From IMG/VR virus record IMGVR_UViG_3300044825_003208, positions 1 through 23,638 of that record: a stretch of 23,638 nt of DNA. The stretch is one strand, 5' to 3'. Under the pieces are notes generated by a model that saw only the letters and a program-made list of their open reading frames with translations, was not told the origin of the DNA and did not search any database. Origin of the DNA: a virus. Shown here one piece after another: positions 1-8,041 of this stretch (position 1 is the stretch's first letter; each line of letters starts with the position of its first letter). The position numbers and the translations under genes are program-made.

Positions 1-19
1 TGAAGATATCGAGCGCCAT
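1..19 (-). CDS. Start of next tail gene (partial)
   Basis: Only the first six codons are inside the window (M-A-L-D-I-F), cut by the left edge. The ATG at 19-17 overlaps the stop of the tape measure gene (TGA at 21-19) in a TGATG arrangement, the same coupling seen elsewhere in this operon. By position it should be a distal or minor tail protein, but six residues are too few to name a family. Confidence 0.6.
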
Positions 20-3000
20 CAGTTGCTCCTCACGCCAGAGAGGCGACCACCGTCACGCATTTCCTTGTCGATCGCGGTGCGGACCATTTCCTGCGCCGCA
101 CGCCCCATCTGGGTGCGCACCTGTGCAAGAGCGCCTGGGCTGATCCCGTTCTCGCCGATGGCGCTGCCCTGGATCGTCATCGGCATGTTGATCTGGATGT
201 TCGTGCCCGCGTTCCCGCCAGCACCTCCAGCAGCCTCGACACCCAGGCGGCCGTTCGGCAGGCGGCGCAGCGGCATGATGGCTTCCTCGCCTACTTCGCC
301 GGCGAGGCCGGTGCCGCCATTCGCCATCGGGAAGAAGGTCGGCCGATCGATGACGCCGCCGGTGGCGAAGCGCATCATGTTGCCGCCGACGAACACATTT
401 CCCATTGCGGAGGCGGACGGGCTGGCTGGGAGAAGGTCCCACTGCCCGCCATCGCCGATCCCACCACCACCGCCGCCTCCGCCTCCGAAGAGACCGCCGA
501 ACATGTTCATGAGCGGTCGGAACATGAACTGCTGCGCCGCCATGCCGGCGATCGTCTGCAGCAGCTGCTTCATAACCTGGTCGGCCTTTGCGCCGCCGAC
601 GGCGATCTGCTGGAAAGCCGCGAAGGCGGCATTCCCCATGCCCTGGAAGGTCTGGCGCGCCGCGTTCACGTCCTCGAGCTGCGTCTTCAGGTCCAGCAGG
701 TCGCGCTGCTGCTGCGCCCAGGCCCGCGTGGTGTCGTTCTCCCCTTCATTCTGGAAGCGCTGGCTGATCTGCGCCTCCAGCACGCGCCGGTTCTGCGACG
801 GGCCCCAGGAGAACATCCCGCCGGCGAGATCGGCCTGCATCAGCTCCATCTGCTGGCCGGTGCGCGCCATCTCGCGCGTCGTGTTCAGCTGCTGCGCCGC
901 GTCGGCCTCGGTCTTCCTGAGCGCGATCACCTTGGTCAGCTGGGCGATCAGGTCATCGAGCGCGCGCGCTTCCTCGCTGCCGGTCTGCGCGACCTGGCGG
1001 CGCTGCTGCATCGTGTTGAGCTGCATCTGCAGGTCGGCGGTCTGCTCCGCCTGCATGCCGCCGCGCATCCCGCCCGCCTGATAGCCCTGCATGATCAGCT
1101 GGGAGCGCATGATGTTGCTGTAGGACTGGTCGTACTGGGAGCCGAGCTGGCCGTAGAACCCGGCGATGCGCTCGCGGTTGATCGCGCCGGCGGCGGCGGC
1201 GCGCTGCTCGGGGCTGTATTGACCGGCGCTGATCTGCTGCTGAACCACCTGGCGCTCGGTGGTGAGCTGCTCGACGGCAACCTTGTTGTTCACCTCGCGC
1301 GCCTCGGCCAAGCGGCGCTCGATGTCGAGGAGGCGGTTGGATGCCTCCACCGCATCGTTGATCGCGGTGTTCTGGCCGGCGACAACATTCCGGCGATCCT
1401 CACCGGCGGCGAAGGTCTGGCCGGGGGTGAGCGGACCGAGGCCCAGGCCGACCCCACGCGCGATGACGTCGTCGCTGATCGAGCGGCCGTTTTCCACCGC
1501 CGTCATCGCCCCGACCATGCGGCGCAGCACCAGCGGATCGCGGATGTTCAGCGGGTCGTTCACGCCGATGCCCACCGCCGAGGCGACACGCGCGGCGTAG
1601 GCCCCGGTATTGTTCTCTCCCGGTGGCGCCCAGCGGCCGATCTGCTGGCCGATGGTGCCCAGGCCATGCTGGTCCGCGTTCCAGAGCAGCTGGCGCACCG
1701 ATGCGGCGATCCCCTCCTCCATGGAGGCGTAGACCCCGAAGCGGCCATCCGAGCCGGTCGCGCCCTGGTTCGGCAGATACGAGAGGTTCAGCGGGTTGTT
1801 GTTGCGGATGCCGCGTGGCGCGGTCATGTCGCGCGGTGTCGGCACGATCCCGCCCGGCGCCGAATACGCCCCAGGCTCCAGCGCGCCCATGCCGGGGTCG
1901 GTCGGGGCTGCCGCGCCGCCATAGCCGCGCTGCTGCTCCCAGATCTGGCGCTGGATGGGTGTCCTGGCGAACGCGCGCTGGTTCGCCGGCAGGCTGCGGA
2001 TGTAATCCTGGAAGTCGGCTTCCATGCCGGCGTCCTGGCCCAGCTTGAACATCGCCGCTTCGCGGTTCACCGCGGCGATTTCATCGCGCAGCCGCTTCGT
2101 CTCCTCGATGGCGCGCTGCACCTCCCGTACGCGGCGATCCGGGTCATCGGAGGCCCGCGCCTTGGCCATCTGTTCCTCGAACTGCCGCTCCACCTCGATC
2201 GAGCGGAGCAGGCTGTCCTGCGCGCCCTGGCGCTCGTTGGCGACGGCCAGCAGGCGGCGCTGGATGTTCAGTTCCTGCTCGGAGGCGGCGACGATGTCGC
2301 GCGCGCCGATGGACGCCTCGCGGCCATAGCGGAACCGCATCCGTCCGGACGGGTCGGCGCGGCCGCTATCCTCCGCCTGCACCTGCGCGTCGCGGATGTC
2401 CTGCTCCAGGCCGGCGGCGCGGCGGGAGACGGGGTCGGAGCCGGCGCCCCCGAAACGCCTGTCGCGCTCTTCCAGCGCCTGCAGCTGGAGGTTCTGCTGC
2501 TGGGCTTCCTGTTCGAGCTGGGTGGTGAGTTGCGCGCTGGCCCGTTCGCGCGCGTTCGCGACGGCGATATCCCGCTCGGCGACGGACAGCTTGGCGGCGA
2601 TCGCGGCCTGCAGCGCCTGCTGCGCGGCGGCTTCCTGCTGCACCGCAGCAGAACCACCAGGGATGGCGTTGCGGATCGCCTCCTGGCCGGCCATGAACTG
2701 GCCCTGGCTCTCCGTCATCGCCTGGATGGACTGGCCCTGGCGCATCCCCTCGTTGCGACGGAAGGCCGCAAGCAGCGCCGCCGACGGCACGCCCGGGCCA
2801 CCGGACGTGCCGGACATCAGGTCGCCGAGCGAGAAGCCGGCCCTGCCCCACACCATGCCCGGCATCTGCACGCCCAGCTCGGAGCGGGTGAACGCGGCCA
2901 TCCGCGACGCCAGGCCGCGTTGCTCCATCGGCTGGCCCATCAGCCATTGCTGGTCCAGAAGGCCCGCCTCTTCCATGCCGCCCGGCGTGCGCATCGCAGC

Positions 3001-4470
3001 GTCGAGCAGGCCCATCTCGTGGCGGCGCGCGGCGAACCGGTCAGCACCCCACTCGTCGCCGAAGGCGCCGCGATAGGCGCCCAGCACGTCGTCCCGGCGC
3101 GCCCCGTCGGCCATCAGCATCTGGCGAGATAGCTGCAGGCGCTGCGAGGCACGCGCGCCGTCGCCGAACTCCCCGAGCAGCATTTCGGCGATTTCCTGCG
3201 GGGTGCGCTCGCGCAGGTCCTGGCGCGGCGTGGCGTAGCGGTCGCCCATGCCCAGGCTGACCCGCCCGGTCAGGCTGGACAGCAAGCCGAGGGGACCGGG
3301 GATGTTCTCCAGGGCGCCCGTCGTCAGCCGGGTCCGCTGGCGCTGGCTCAGCGGCAGGTTCTGCATCCCGCGCGTGATGATGTCCTGGTCCATGTTGGCT
3401 GCGGCGGTATCGAACCCGCCGCTAAACTGCCACTGCCACCAGTCGGGGATTCCAGTGCCGCGCCACGCGTCGCCGATCGTCCGCGACCAGGTGCGCCGGC
3501 CGCGCGCGAGCGGATCGTTCGGGTTCGCCGCCATCCACTCCATCGCCGCCAGATCCCCGGCCTGGGAACCCGGCGAGATGTTGAACATGCTCAGCGGCCC
3601 CAGCTCGCGGCCGAGGCGAGCACGATCCGACGTGGACAGGCGTGGCGCCAGGCCAAACGGCCCGTAGGAATTCACGTTGTAGCTGCCCGACAGGTCATCG
3701 TATCGCTGCTGGGCGCGCTGGTTGTCCCTGGCCCGGTAGGCGGCCTCGCGCGCCGACTCCGCCACGCGCTGGTCGAATTCGGACTGGCGCTGGCGCGCCT
3801 CGCGCGTCTCGATCGGCACGTATTGCGGGTCGGCGATCTTGCCGAACGCATCCGGGGTCAGCGGACCCAGGATGTCCTGCGCGACGCGGAACCGGCCGGC
3901 CGTGTCGCGGAAATTGCGCATGCGGTCGGTGATCTGCTCGAACGCCTTGGCGATATCGTTGACGCCCATGCCCTGGAGCGAGATGCCCAGCTCCTGCATG
4001 CTGCGGCGTGCCTCGCGGCCGAGGGCGGTCTGGTTCTCCAGCGCGGCGGAGATCCGCTGCATCGCGGAGGCGGTCTGCTCGGCGGTGAAGCCGAGCTGGC
4101 GCGCCTGGCGCTCGAACTGCTCCATCGCCACCGAGTTCTGGCCGAAGGTGCGGCCCAGCGCGTCCACCTGGGTCTGCACCTTCACGAATTCCTGGAACGC
4201 CAGGGTGCTTTCCGAGATCTTCGCCCGGGTCTGCTCCAGCTTCAGCAGCATCCCGTCCAGCATGGACTGGGTCTGGGTGAAGGCGGCGTTGTTCAGCTGC
4301 GCCTGGTTGGCGAGGCCGGTCAGCGCCGTCTTCAGGTCGTTGGCGGAGAGCGACAGCGCCCGGTTCGAGCGCTCCACGTTGACTGAGGTGCCATGCAGCC
4401 GGTCCAGCCGCTCCTGCGCGGTCTGGGCGTCCTTGCTCTCGATGGCGATGCCGAGGGAGGCGATGTCCAC
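19..4470 (-). CDS. Tail tape measure protein with embedded lysozyme-like domain
   Basis: A 1483-aa protein that would set tail length and occupy the tail lumen. The N-terminal part (about 1-250) is helical and Gln/Ala/Arg-rich, as in lambda-type tape measures. Around residues 883-995 sits a GIRNNNPLNL...GRFGVYASMEEGI...RWAPPGENNT...AVENG block. This matches the GIRNNNPGN family of virion-associated peptidoglycan-degrading domains (often labelled structural protein P5), so the protein may also open the cell wall during DNA entry. Coiled-coil-like Gln/Glu/Arg segments flank it. The C-terminus has a Gly run and the FATGGVIDRPTFFPMANGGT...GEVGEEAIMPL signature of the lambda gpH-like C-terminal domain. 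The start is GTG at 4470, one base after the upstream TAG and behind a GGGGGAG ribosome-binding site. Family assignment is strong; enzymatic activity is inferred from motif similarity. Confidence 0.93.
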   Translation of the reverse strand: MDIASLGIAIESKDAQTAQERLDRLHGTSVNVERSNRALSLSANDLKTALTGLANQAQLNNAAFTQTQSMLDGMLLKLEQTRAKISESTLAFQEFVKVQTQVDALGRTFGQNSVAMEQFERQARQLGFTAEQTASAMQRISAALENQTALGREARRSMQELGISLQGMGVNDIAKAFEQITDRMRNFRDTAGRFRVAQDILGPLTPDAFGKIADPQYVPIETREARQRQSEFDQRVAESAREAAYRARDNQRAQQRYDDLSGSYNVNSYGPFGLAPRLSTSDRARLGRELGPLSMFNISPGSQAGDLAAMEWMAANPNDPLARGRRTWSRTIGDAWRGTGIPDWWQWQFSGGFDTAAANMDQDIITRGMQNLPLSQRQRTRLTTGALENIPGPLGLLSSLTGRVSLGMGDRYATPRQDLRERTPQEIAEMLLGEFGDGARASQRLQLSRQMLMADGARRDDVLGAYRGAFGDEWGADRFAARRHEMGLLDAAMRTPGGMEEAGLLDQQWLMGQPMEQRGLASRMAAFTRSELGVQMPGMVWGRAGFSLGDLMSGTSGGPGVPSAALLAAFRRNEGMRQGQSIQAMTESQGQFMAGQEAIRNAIPGGSAAVQQEAAAQQALQAAIAAKLSVAERDIAVANARERASAQLTTQLEQEAQQQNLQLQALEERDRRFGGAGSDPVSRRAAGLEQDIRDAQVQAEDSGRADPSGRMRFRYGREASIGARDIVAASEQELNIQRRLLAVANERQGAQDSLLRSIEVERQFEEQMAKARASDDPDRRVREVQRAIEETKRLRDEIAAVNREAAMFKLGQDAGMEADFQDYIRSLPANQRAFARTPIQRQIWEQQRGYGGAAAPTDPGMGALEPGAYSAPGGIVPTPRDMTAPRGIRNNNPLNLSYLPNQGATGSDGRFGVYASMEEGIAASVRQLLWNADQHGLGTIGQQIGRWAPPGENNTGAYAARVASAVGIGVNDPLNIRDPLVLRRMVGAMTAVENGRSISDDVIARGVGLGLGPLTPGQTFAAGEDRRNVVAGQNTAINDAVEASNRLLDIERRLAEAREVNNKVAVEQLTTERQVVQQQISAGQYSPEQRAAAAGAINRERIAGFYGQLGSQYDQSYSNIMRSQLIMQGYQAGGMRGGMQAEQTADLQMQLNTMQQRRQVAQTGSEEARALDDLIAQLTKVIALRKTEADAAQQLNTTREMARTGQQMELMQADLAGGMFSWGPSQNRRVLEAQISQRFQNEGENDTTRAWAQQQRDLLDLKTQLEDVNAARQTFQGMGNAAFAAFQQIAVGGAKADQVMKQLLQTIAGMAAQQFMFRPLMNMFGGLFGGGGGGGGGIGDGGQWDLLPASPSASAMGNVFVGGNMMRFATGGVIDRPTFFPMANGGTGLAGEVGEEAIMPLRRLPNGRLGVEAAGGAGGNAGTNIQINMPMTIQGSAIGENGISPGALAQVRTQMGRAAQEMVRTAIDKEMRDGGRLSGVRSN

Positions 4471-4471
4471 C

Positions 4472-4831
4472 CTACTTCTCCCCCATTACCCGGATGAACG
4501 TGCCGTCGAGCAGGCGAAGGACGCGCAGTTCCCATGACCGAAGCCGGATCCCGTTGAGGCGGGACCAGGCGTCGATCTCGACCATGGGGATGGGCATGAA
4601 CCCCGCCGTGGTGACGGGGCGACCCGGGTGCAGCTGCCAGAACCAGTCCATGAGGTAGGCCAGGGCGCTCGGCATTTCGGGCGGCGGCACGTCATCCGCG
4701 TGCCGCTTCCCGCCATGCGCCCGCGACCAGGCAGCGAAGACCTCACGCTGGGAGACTTCGCTGCCCGGCACCGTCCTGAGCATCTGGAACTCGTGTTCGG
4801 CATGGTCCAGCAGCCGCCGGGTCAGCTGGCC
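4472..4831 (-). CDS. Tail assembly chaperone, frameshift-extended T-like part
   Basis: This frame is open from the slippery site at 4831 to a TAG at 4474-4472. It reads GQLTRRLLDHAEHEF, then MLRTVPGSEVSQREV and on to VMGEK. An internal ATG at 4783 would give a 103-aa product, but the codons between 4831 and 4783 look coding, so the main product is probably the C-terminal part of a -1 frameshift fusion with the upstream chaperone (about 151 + 119 = 270 aa). The Trp/Arg/Leu-rich stretch (YLMDWFWQLHPGRPVT...WELRVLRLLDG) resembles small chaperone-like proteins found between tail tube and tape measure genes. In lambda, gpG and gpGT coat the tape measure protein during tail assembly; the same role is inferred here from position and frameshift architecture. 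Whether the 103-aa form is also made independently is unclear. Confidence 0.8.
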   Translation of the reverse strand, partial: GQLTRRLLDHAEHEFQMLRTVPGSEVSQREVFAAWSRAHGGKRHADDVPPPEMPSALAYLMDWFWQLHPGRPVTTAGFMPIPMVEIDAWSRLNGIRLRSWELRVLRLLDGTFIRVMGEK

Positions 4832-5283
4832 AAAAAATTGACGTCCGCCCCCACGAAGGAGATGGCCGCGGAGAAGATCAGCGCGAACCGGCGGTCGGAC
4901 CAGAATTTCCGGGCGTTCGCCTCGGAGTAGGGGAACGGCTTGCCGTCGAGGACGTCGAAGTTCCAGTCGCGCGTGCAGGCCACCAGGACCTCCACGTTCT
5001 CCCCGCGCATGTGCTCGTCATCGAGGGAAGCGCCGCGGGCCTGCAGCTCGGTGCGGCGCAGCGCGATGCGGCGGAGGACGGTGCGATAGGTCTCGGAATT
5101 GGACCCGAGCAGCTTGATGTAGACCCCGGCGCCGTCGGCGCGGACCAGCTGCTTGTTCGTGCGTGGGTGGATCACGGGCATTTCAACGCCCGCTTCGGAG
5201 AGGGTCAGGGTGTCAAGGTAGGCGAGGTCGAAGCCCGTCAGGACCTGGACAGGGGCCTTATCGGCAGTGGTTTCTTCGGTCAT
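4822..5283 (-). CDS. Tail assembly chaperone, G-like (zero-frame product)
   Basis: A 153-aa protein directly upstream of the tape measure module. It begins MTEETTADKAPVQVLTGFD behind a strong GGAGG site 5 nt before the ATG. Its content fits the small helical chaperones that precede tape measure genes (motifs RTNKQLVRADGAGVYIKLLG and FWSDRRFALIFSAAISFVG). It ends GADVNFLAS, with the slippery heptamer covering the codons for F-L. In the lambda model the zero-frame product is made in excess over the frameshifted fusion and both bind the tape measure protein. Sequence similarity to lambda gpG itself is not obvious; the call rests on position, size and frameshift. Confidence 0.82.
   Translation of the reverse strand: MTEETTADKAPVQVLTGFDLAYLDTLTLSEAGVEMPVIHPRTNKQLVRADGAGVYIKLLGSNSETYRTVLRRIALRRTELQARGASLDDEHMRGENVEVLVACTRDWNFDVLDGKPFPYSEANARKFWSDRRFALIFSAAISFVGADVNFLAS
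4831..4837 (-). other. -1 programmed ribosomal frameshift slippery heptamer
   Basis: On the coding strand the zero frame reads GTC AAT TTT TTG GCC AGC TGA. It contains the heptamer T TTT TTG, of the X XXY YYZ type, three codons before the stop. Slipping back one base enters exactly the frame of the downstream chaperone ORF, with no stop in between. A short stem (CCAGC pairing with GCTGG, 13-nt loop) can form about 2 nt downstream, closer than the usual 5-9 nt spacing. Confidence 0.85.
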
Positions 5284-5356
5284 GTTGCCTCCGGCAGTGA
5301 GGGTTCAGTCACCTCATCAGCCGATGGCCCGCTGGTTCCCCCGGCAAGGCATCACC

Positions 5357-5397
5357 TTGAATTTCGCGCCGGACGGTCATTATGGTGCGGCAGGAGG
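5357..5397 (+). promoter_or_regulatory. Possible promoter and strong ribosome-binding site of the membrane-protein moron
   Basis: TTGAAT at 5357-5362 and TATGGT at 5381-5386 are separated by 18 nt and each match 4 of 6 sigma-70 consensus bases. AGGAGG at 5392-5397 sits 4 nt before the ATG at 5402 and is a near-ideal Shine-Dalgarno. Transcription from this promoter would start almost at the Shine-Dalgarno, giving a very short leader, so the promoter part is weak while the ribosome site is convincing. Confidence 0.3.
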
Positions 5398-5401
5398 AAC
5401 G

Positions 5402-5827
5402 ATGACCCATCCCACCGAGAACATCTGGACGCAGGCGTCGCCTGCCGCGCCACCCCCTTCGCCTGCCCCGCGCCGCCCGGGCTGGAAGATCCCGGTGTCG
5501 ATCGCCGCCGGCGTCGTCGCGCTCATGGTCGTGGTGAGCTGGATTTCACAGGCGCCGAGCGGCCCTTCCTCGGTGCGCATGGCGAATGCCGAAGGCGGGT
5601 ACACGGACTGCGCCAGCCGGTCGGACGCGATCTCGACATTCGAGAATTCGTCCTACGCTCTGGCCAACCAGGTGCGGATCGTCGAGGTGATCGAGCGCCG
5701 GCCGCTTTCCGGGACCTGCTACATGGACCTGATCACGAATGCTGGCCGGCTCACGTTCTCGCACAAGCTGCGCGAGGTGAACGGGCGGGTCTTCGTCGAC
5801 GGCCAGATCCGGCCCGCCATCCAATAA
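5402..5827 (+). CDS. Single-pass membrane protein moron, unknown function
   Basis: A 141-aa protein on the plus strand, opposite to the tail operon, between the chaperone and tail tube genes. I chose the ATG at 5402 because AGGAGG lies just upstream; the longer open frame to 5267 has no such site and would overlap the chaperone start. It has a Pro-rich cytoplasmic N-terminus (about 1-29), one hydrophobic segment at about 30-48 (IPVSIAAGVVALMVVVSWI), and a C-terminal domain of about 90 residues predicted outside the membrane. That domain has two cysteines (C70 and C106) that could form a disulfide. I see no lipobox and no family I can name. Its own ribosome site, a hairpin after the stop and its reversed orientation are typical of a moron expressed from the prophage, for example a lysogenic-conversion or superinfection-exclusion protein, but that role is only inferred. 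Confidence 0.7.
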   Translation: MTHPTENIWTQASPAAPPPSPAPRRPGWKIPVSIAAGVVALMVVVSWISQAPSGPSSVRMANAEGGYTDCASRSDAISTFENSSYALANQVRIVEVIERRPLSGTCYMDLITNAGRLTFSHKLREVNGRVFVDGQIRPAIQ

Positions 5828-5831
5828 GCTG

Positions 5832-5864
5832 GTGGGGTCCCGGCCCGCCCGCCGAGACCCCTAC
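5832..5864 (+). terminator. Hairpin after the membrane-protein moron
   Basis: A GTGGGGTC arm pairs with GACCCC-T-AC (one bulged base) across a 16-nt C/G-rich loop, beginning 5 bases after the TAA at 5825-5827. There is no T-run on either side, so it is at best an imperfect or factor-assisted terminator. It could act for either strand. Confidence 0.35.
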
Positions 5865-5920
5865 CCCCTGTTCCCAACGAGACGGCGGGGGCCGCGTGGC
5901 GCGAGAACTGCCGTCCCGCG

Positions 5921-7159
5921 CTACGCCAGGCTGTCCTGCAGAACGATGGACGTGGCGTCGAACTTCGCGCCGGTGCCGGCGCCGGACACCTTCTCCAGCG
6001 CCACGAAGTTGTATTGGCGCATGATCGCTCGGTCGCTGTCCGACTTCGTCGAACTGGACAGGCGCACGCGCGGCAGGGTGATCGTCACGAAATCAGCATC
6101 CGCATCCGGCGTGGTGGTCAGGTGCAGCGTGAGCGTGACGTCGTTCTCGCTCAGGAAGTCCTCGGTCAGCGTGTCGCCGGCGGCGTCCTGAAGCAGCGCG
6201 GTGAGCGAGCCACGGATACGCAGCGTGCCGATGAAGATTTCCGGCAGGATGTTCGAGCCCACCACCGGGGTGGTCTGGATCTCCGGCGCGATCTGCAGGT
6301 TCACACCCGTCACGAAGGCGAGGTCGACACCCTCGTAGGTGAGCTTGCCGTCCACCGCGGTGAGCGAGATCGTCGAGGTGGCGGCGGCGGCCGAGCTGTA
6401 GACTTCGGAGCTGCCATCCACGGGCTGGTTCAGCCCGACGAAGCCGGCCTGGAACGTGACAAATCCGGAGGCCGGGATGTTCAGCGACATCTGCGTCGCG
6501 CGGCAGCCGAGATACAGCTCGGAGGTGGCGATGTCGGAGAACCACTGCTCGATGGTGTAGGACTTGTAGATCTGGCCGGTGGCCGGAACCCACAGCTTCT
6601 TGCCCACCACCGCCACCGTGATCGTCTCGCCGGAGGCCCAGCCGACCACGTCGGCATTGGGAGCGAAGGTCATGGTGTGCGGGCTGGCCGTGATGTTCAC
6701 CACGCGCAGGTTGCGGTTGTTCGTCACCGCCTCCGGCCCGGACGCGCCGGTGATGCGCACCGTATCGCCCACCTTGAAGCCGGCGGTCAGCCAGTTCGTG
6801 CCGGTGGAGACGAGGGTGATGTTGGACGTGCCGGGCGTGGTGTTGGTCAGGGCGGTGTCGGTCAGGCCCGTCTCGTCGACGCCGGCGACCCATTCCTTCC
6901 GCAGCAGCCCCTCGAAGATCATCTTGTAGGAGGCTGGCGAGAGCTGGCCGGAGAGGTTGCCCGCAACCTGGCGCGGCCCGTTCCGGTAGTCACGGACCTG
7001 CTGGCTGGGCAGGATTTCCTGGCTCTCGATCGGCTGGATGTTGAGGTTGAAGTCGGCGGAGACGCGGCGCAGCTTCTGGCCAGAGGCCACGGACTGCACC
7101 CCAAGCGTCGTCTCCTCAGCGATGGCAATCGTCTTGGCGACGCCTCGGGCGAAAGTCAT
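5921..7159 (-). CDS. Major tail tube protein
   Basis: A 412-aa protein of the siphophage tail tube type (resembles the Phage_tube_2 family). The N-terminal motif KTIAIAEETTLGV, then QPIESQEILPSQQVRDYRNGPRQVAGNL and GLNQPVDGSSEVYSSAA, fit this family. The tube domain is interrupted at about residues 110-186 by an extra beta-rich segment (TNWLTAGFKVGDTVRITGA...GWASGETITV), a common accessory insertion in phage tube proteins. I chose the ATG at 7159, behind GGGAGG with 7-nt spacing, and not the upstream in-frame start at 7204, which would run into the tail terminator gene. The next gene on this strand is the chaperone, after a gap that holds the plus-strand membrane-protein gene. Confidence 0.9.
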   Translation of the reverse strand: MTFARGVAKTIAIAEETTLGVQSVASGQKLRRVSADFNLNIQPIESQEILPSQQVRDYRNGPRQVAGNLSGQLSPASYKMIFEGLLRKEWVAGVDETGLTDTALTNTTPGTSNITLVSTGTNWLTAGFKVGDTVRITGASGPEAVTNNRNLRVVNITASPHTMTFAPNADVVGWASGETITVAVVGKKLWVPATGQIYKSYTIEQWFSDIATSELYLGCRATQMSLNIPASGFVTFQAGFVGLNQPVDGSSEVYSSAAAATSTISLTAVDGKLTYEGVDLAFVTGVNLQIAPEIQTTPVVGSNILPEIFIGTLRIRGSLTALLQDAAGDTLTEDFLSENDVTLTLHLTTTPDADADFVTITLPRVRLSSSTKSDSDRAIMRQYNFVALEKVSGAGTGAKFDATSIVLQDSLA

Positions 7160-7172
7160 GGCAGGCCTCCCG

Positions 7173-7583
7173 CTATGGGTCGGTGCAATACCAACTGACG
7201 ACAACGGGCACCGACCGCCAGCCGCCAGTAGTGATCGCCGGTTGGGCGCTCACGTTCTCGAAGTGGACGAATGGTCCGGTTCCCAGCGCAACCCCCTGGC
7301 CGCGCCGGAACAGCGTCGTGAGCGCATCAGCCATCTGCGCCGCCGGCAGCGGCCCTTCGCCGGCCGGGCGGTTCACCATGACCTGGAAGGTGCCCGCCTC
7401 CTGGTAGACGCAGTCGGCGCCGAACCCCGTCGGGTTGCGCGCGTAGCTGGATAGCGTGGCGAACAGGTAGGGCCTGTTCTGCTGGGGCTCGTAGAGCTGC
7501 CCGTCGATCACCACGTCGCCGCCGGCGGTGAAGGTCTGCAGGTGGGTGAACAGCGCCTCGATGATGGCGGCCTGGTTGCTCAT
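7173..7583 (-). CDS. Tail terminator / tail completion protein (DUF4128-like)
   Basis: A 136-aa protein beginning MSNQAAIIEALFTHLQTF. It shares the pattern of the DUF4128/tail-terminator-like family: N-terminal helix, QNRPYLFATL, EAGTFQVMVNRPAGEG, ADALTTLFRRG and a C-terminal strand VPVVVSWYC. Such proteins cap the tail tube on the head-proximal side and join it to the head-closure ring. The ATG at 7583-7581 overlaps the upstream TGA (ATGA), and the gene ends 13 nt before the tail tube start. The long in-frame extension to 8120 is a shadow of the gp10-like gene. Confidence 0.85.
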   Translation of the reverse strand: MSNQAAIIEALFTHLQTFTAGGDVVIDGQLYEPQQNRPYLFATLSSYARNPTGFGADCVYQEAGTFQVMVNRPAGEGPLPAAQMADALTTLFRRGQGVALGTGPFVHFENVSAQPAITTGGWRSVPVVVSWYCTDP

Positions 7584-8041
7584 GCCACCCCCCGCGTGAT
7601 GCGCTGGACCGCGCGCTGGGCGATCTGGGGCATCTCGGTGATGGTCTGCTGCATCATGCCCCGGCCGGGCTGGTTGTAGAACCGGCCGCGGCTGTCCTGG
7701 CCGACAAAGCCGAACTCGACGCGGCGCGCGTAGACCGCCGGGTTCATGATGAGCAGGCGGTCGCCCATCTTGAAGCCGATCGCGCCGCCGTCGGCGGCAT
7801 ACTGGGTCAGCGCCAAGCCCCCATCGAGGCGGCCCGCCGGCGTGCCTGGGCCGCGCTCCAGCTCGTTCTCCTGGCCGGCCGGCACGACCTGCCAGTTGGC
7901 GCGGAGGTTGCCGGTGATGACCGGGGTCAGCTCGCGCACGCGGGCCAGGGCGTCCTGGGCGATGGCGAGCATGGCCTGCTGGCTCAGGCCAAGGGCCTTG
8001 CGCACCCAGCGCTCGATCTGGATATCGAAGGCTTCCATCAT
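7580..8041 (-). CDS. HK97 gp10-like head-tail joining/tail component
   Basis: A 153-aa protein. The N-terminal helix (FDIQIERWVRKALGLSQQAML) is followed by RVRELTPVITGNLRANW, the PV-TG-LR-N/S signature of the HK97 gp10 / minor tail component family. A strand-rich middle has YAADGGAIGFKMGDRLLIMNP and YARRVEFGF, and the C-terminal helix is TITEMPQIAQRAVQRIT. It starts at the first of two consecutive ATGs (8041 or 8038); the first overlaps the preceding stop as ATGA. It overlaps the next gene by ATGA as well. Proteins of this family sit at the neck or tail end near the tail terminator. Confidence 0.85.
   Translation of the reverse strand: MMEAFDIQIERWVRKALGLSQQAMLAIAQDALARVRELTPVITGNLRANWQVVPAGQENELERGPGTPAGRLDGGLALTQYAADGGAIGFKMGDRLLIMNPAVYARRVEFGFVGQDSRGRFYNQPGRGMMQQTITEMPQIAQRAVQRITRGVA

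Noticed and set aside
1219-3132. Plus-strand open frame of 637 codons opposite the tape measure gene
   Set aside because: The tape measure has clear family motifs across this stretch; the antisense product has none and no ribosome site.
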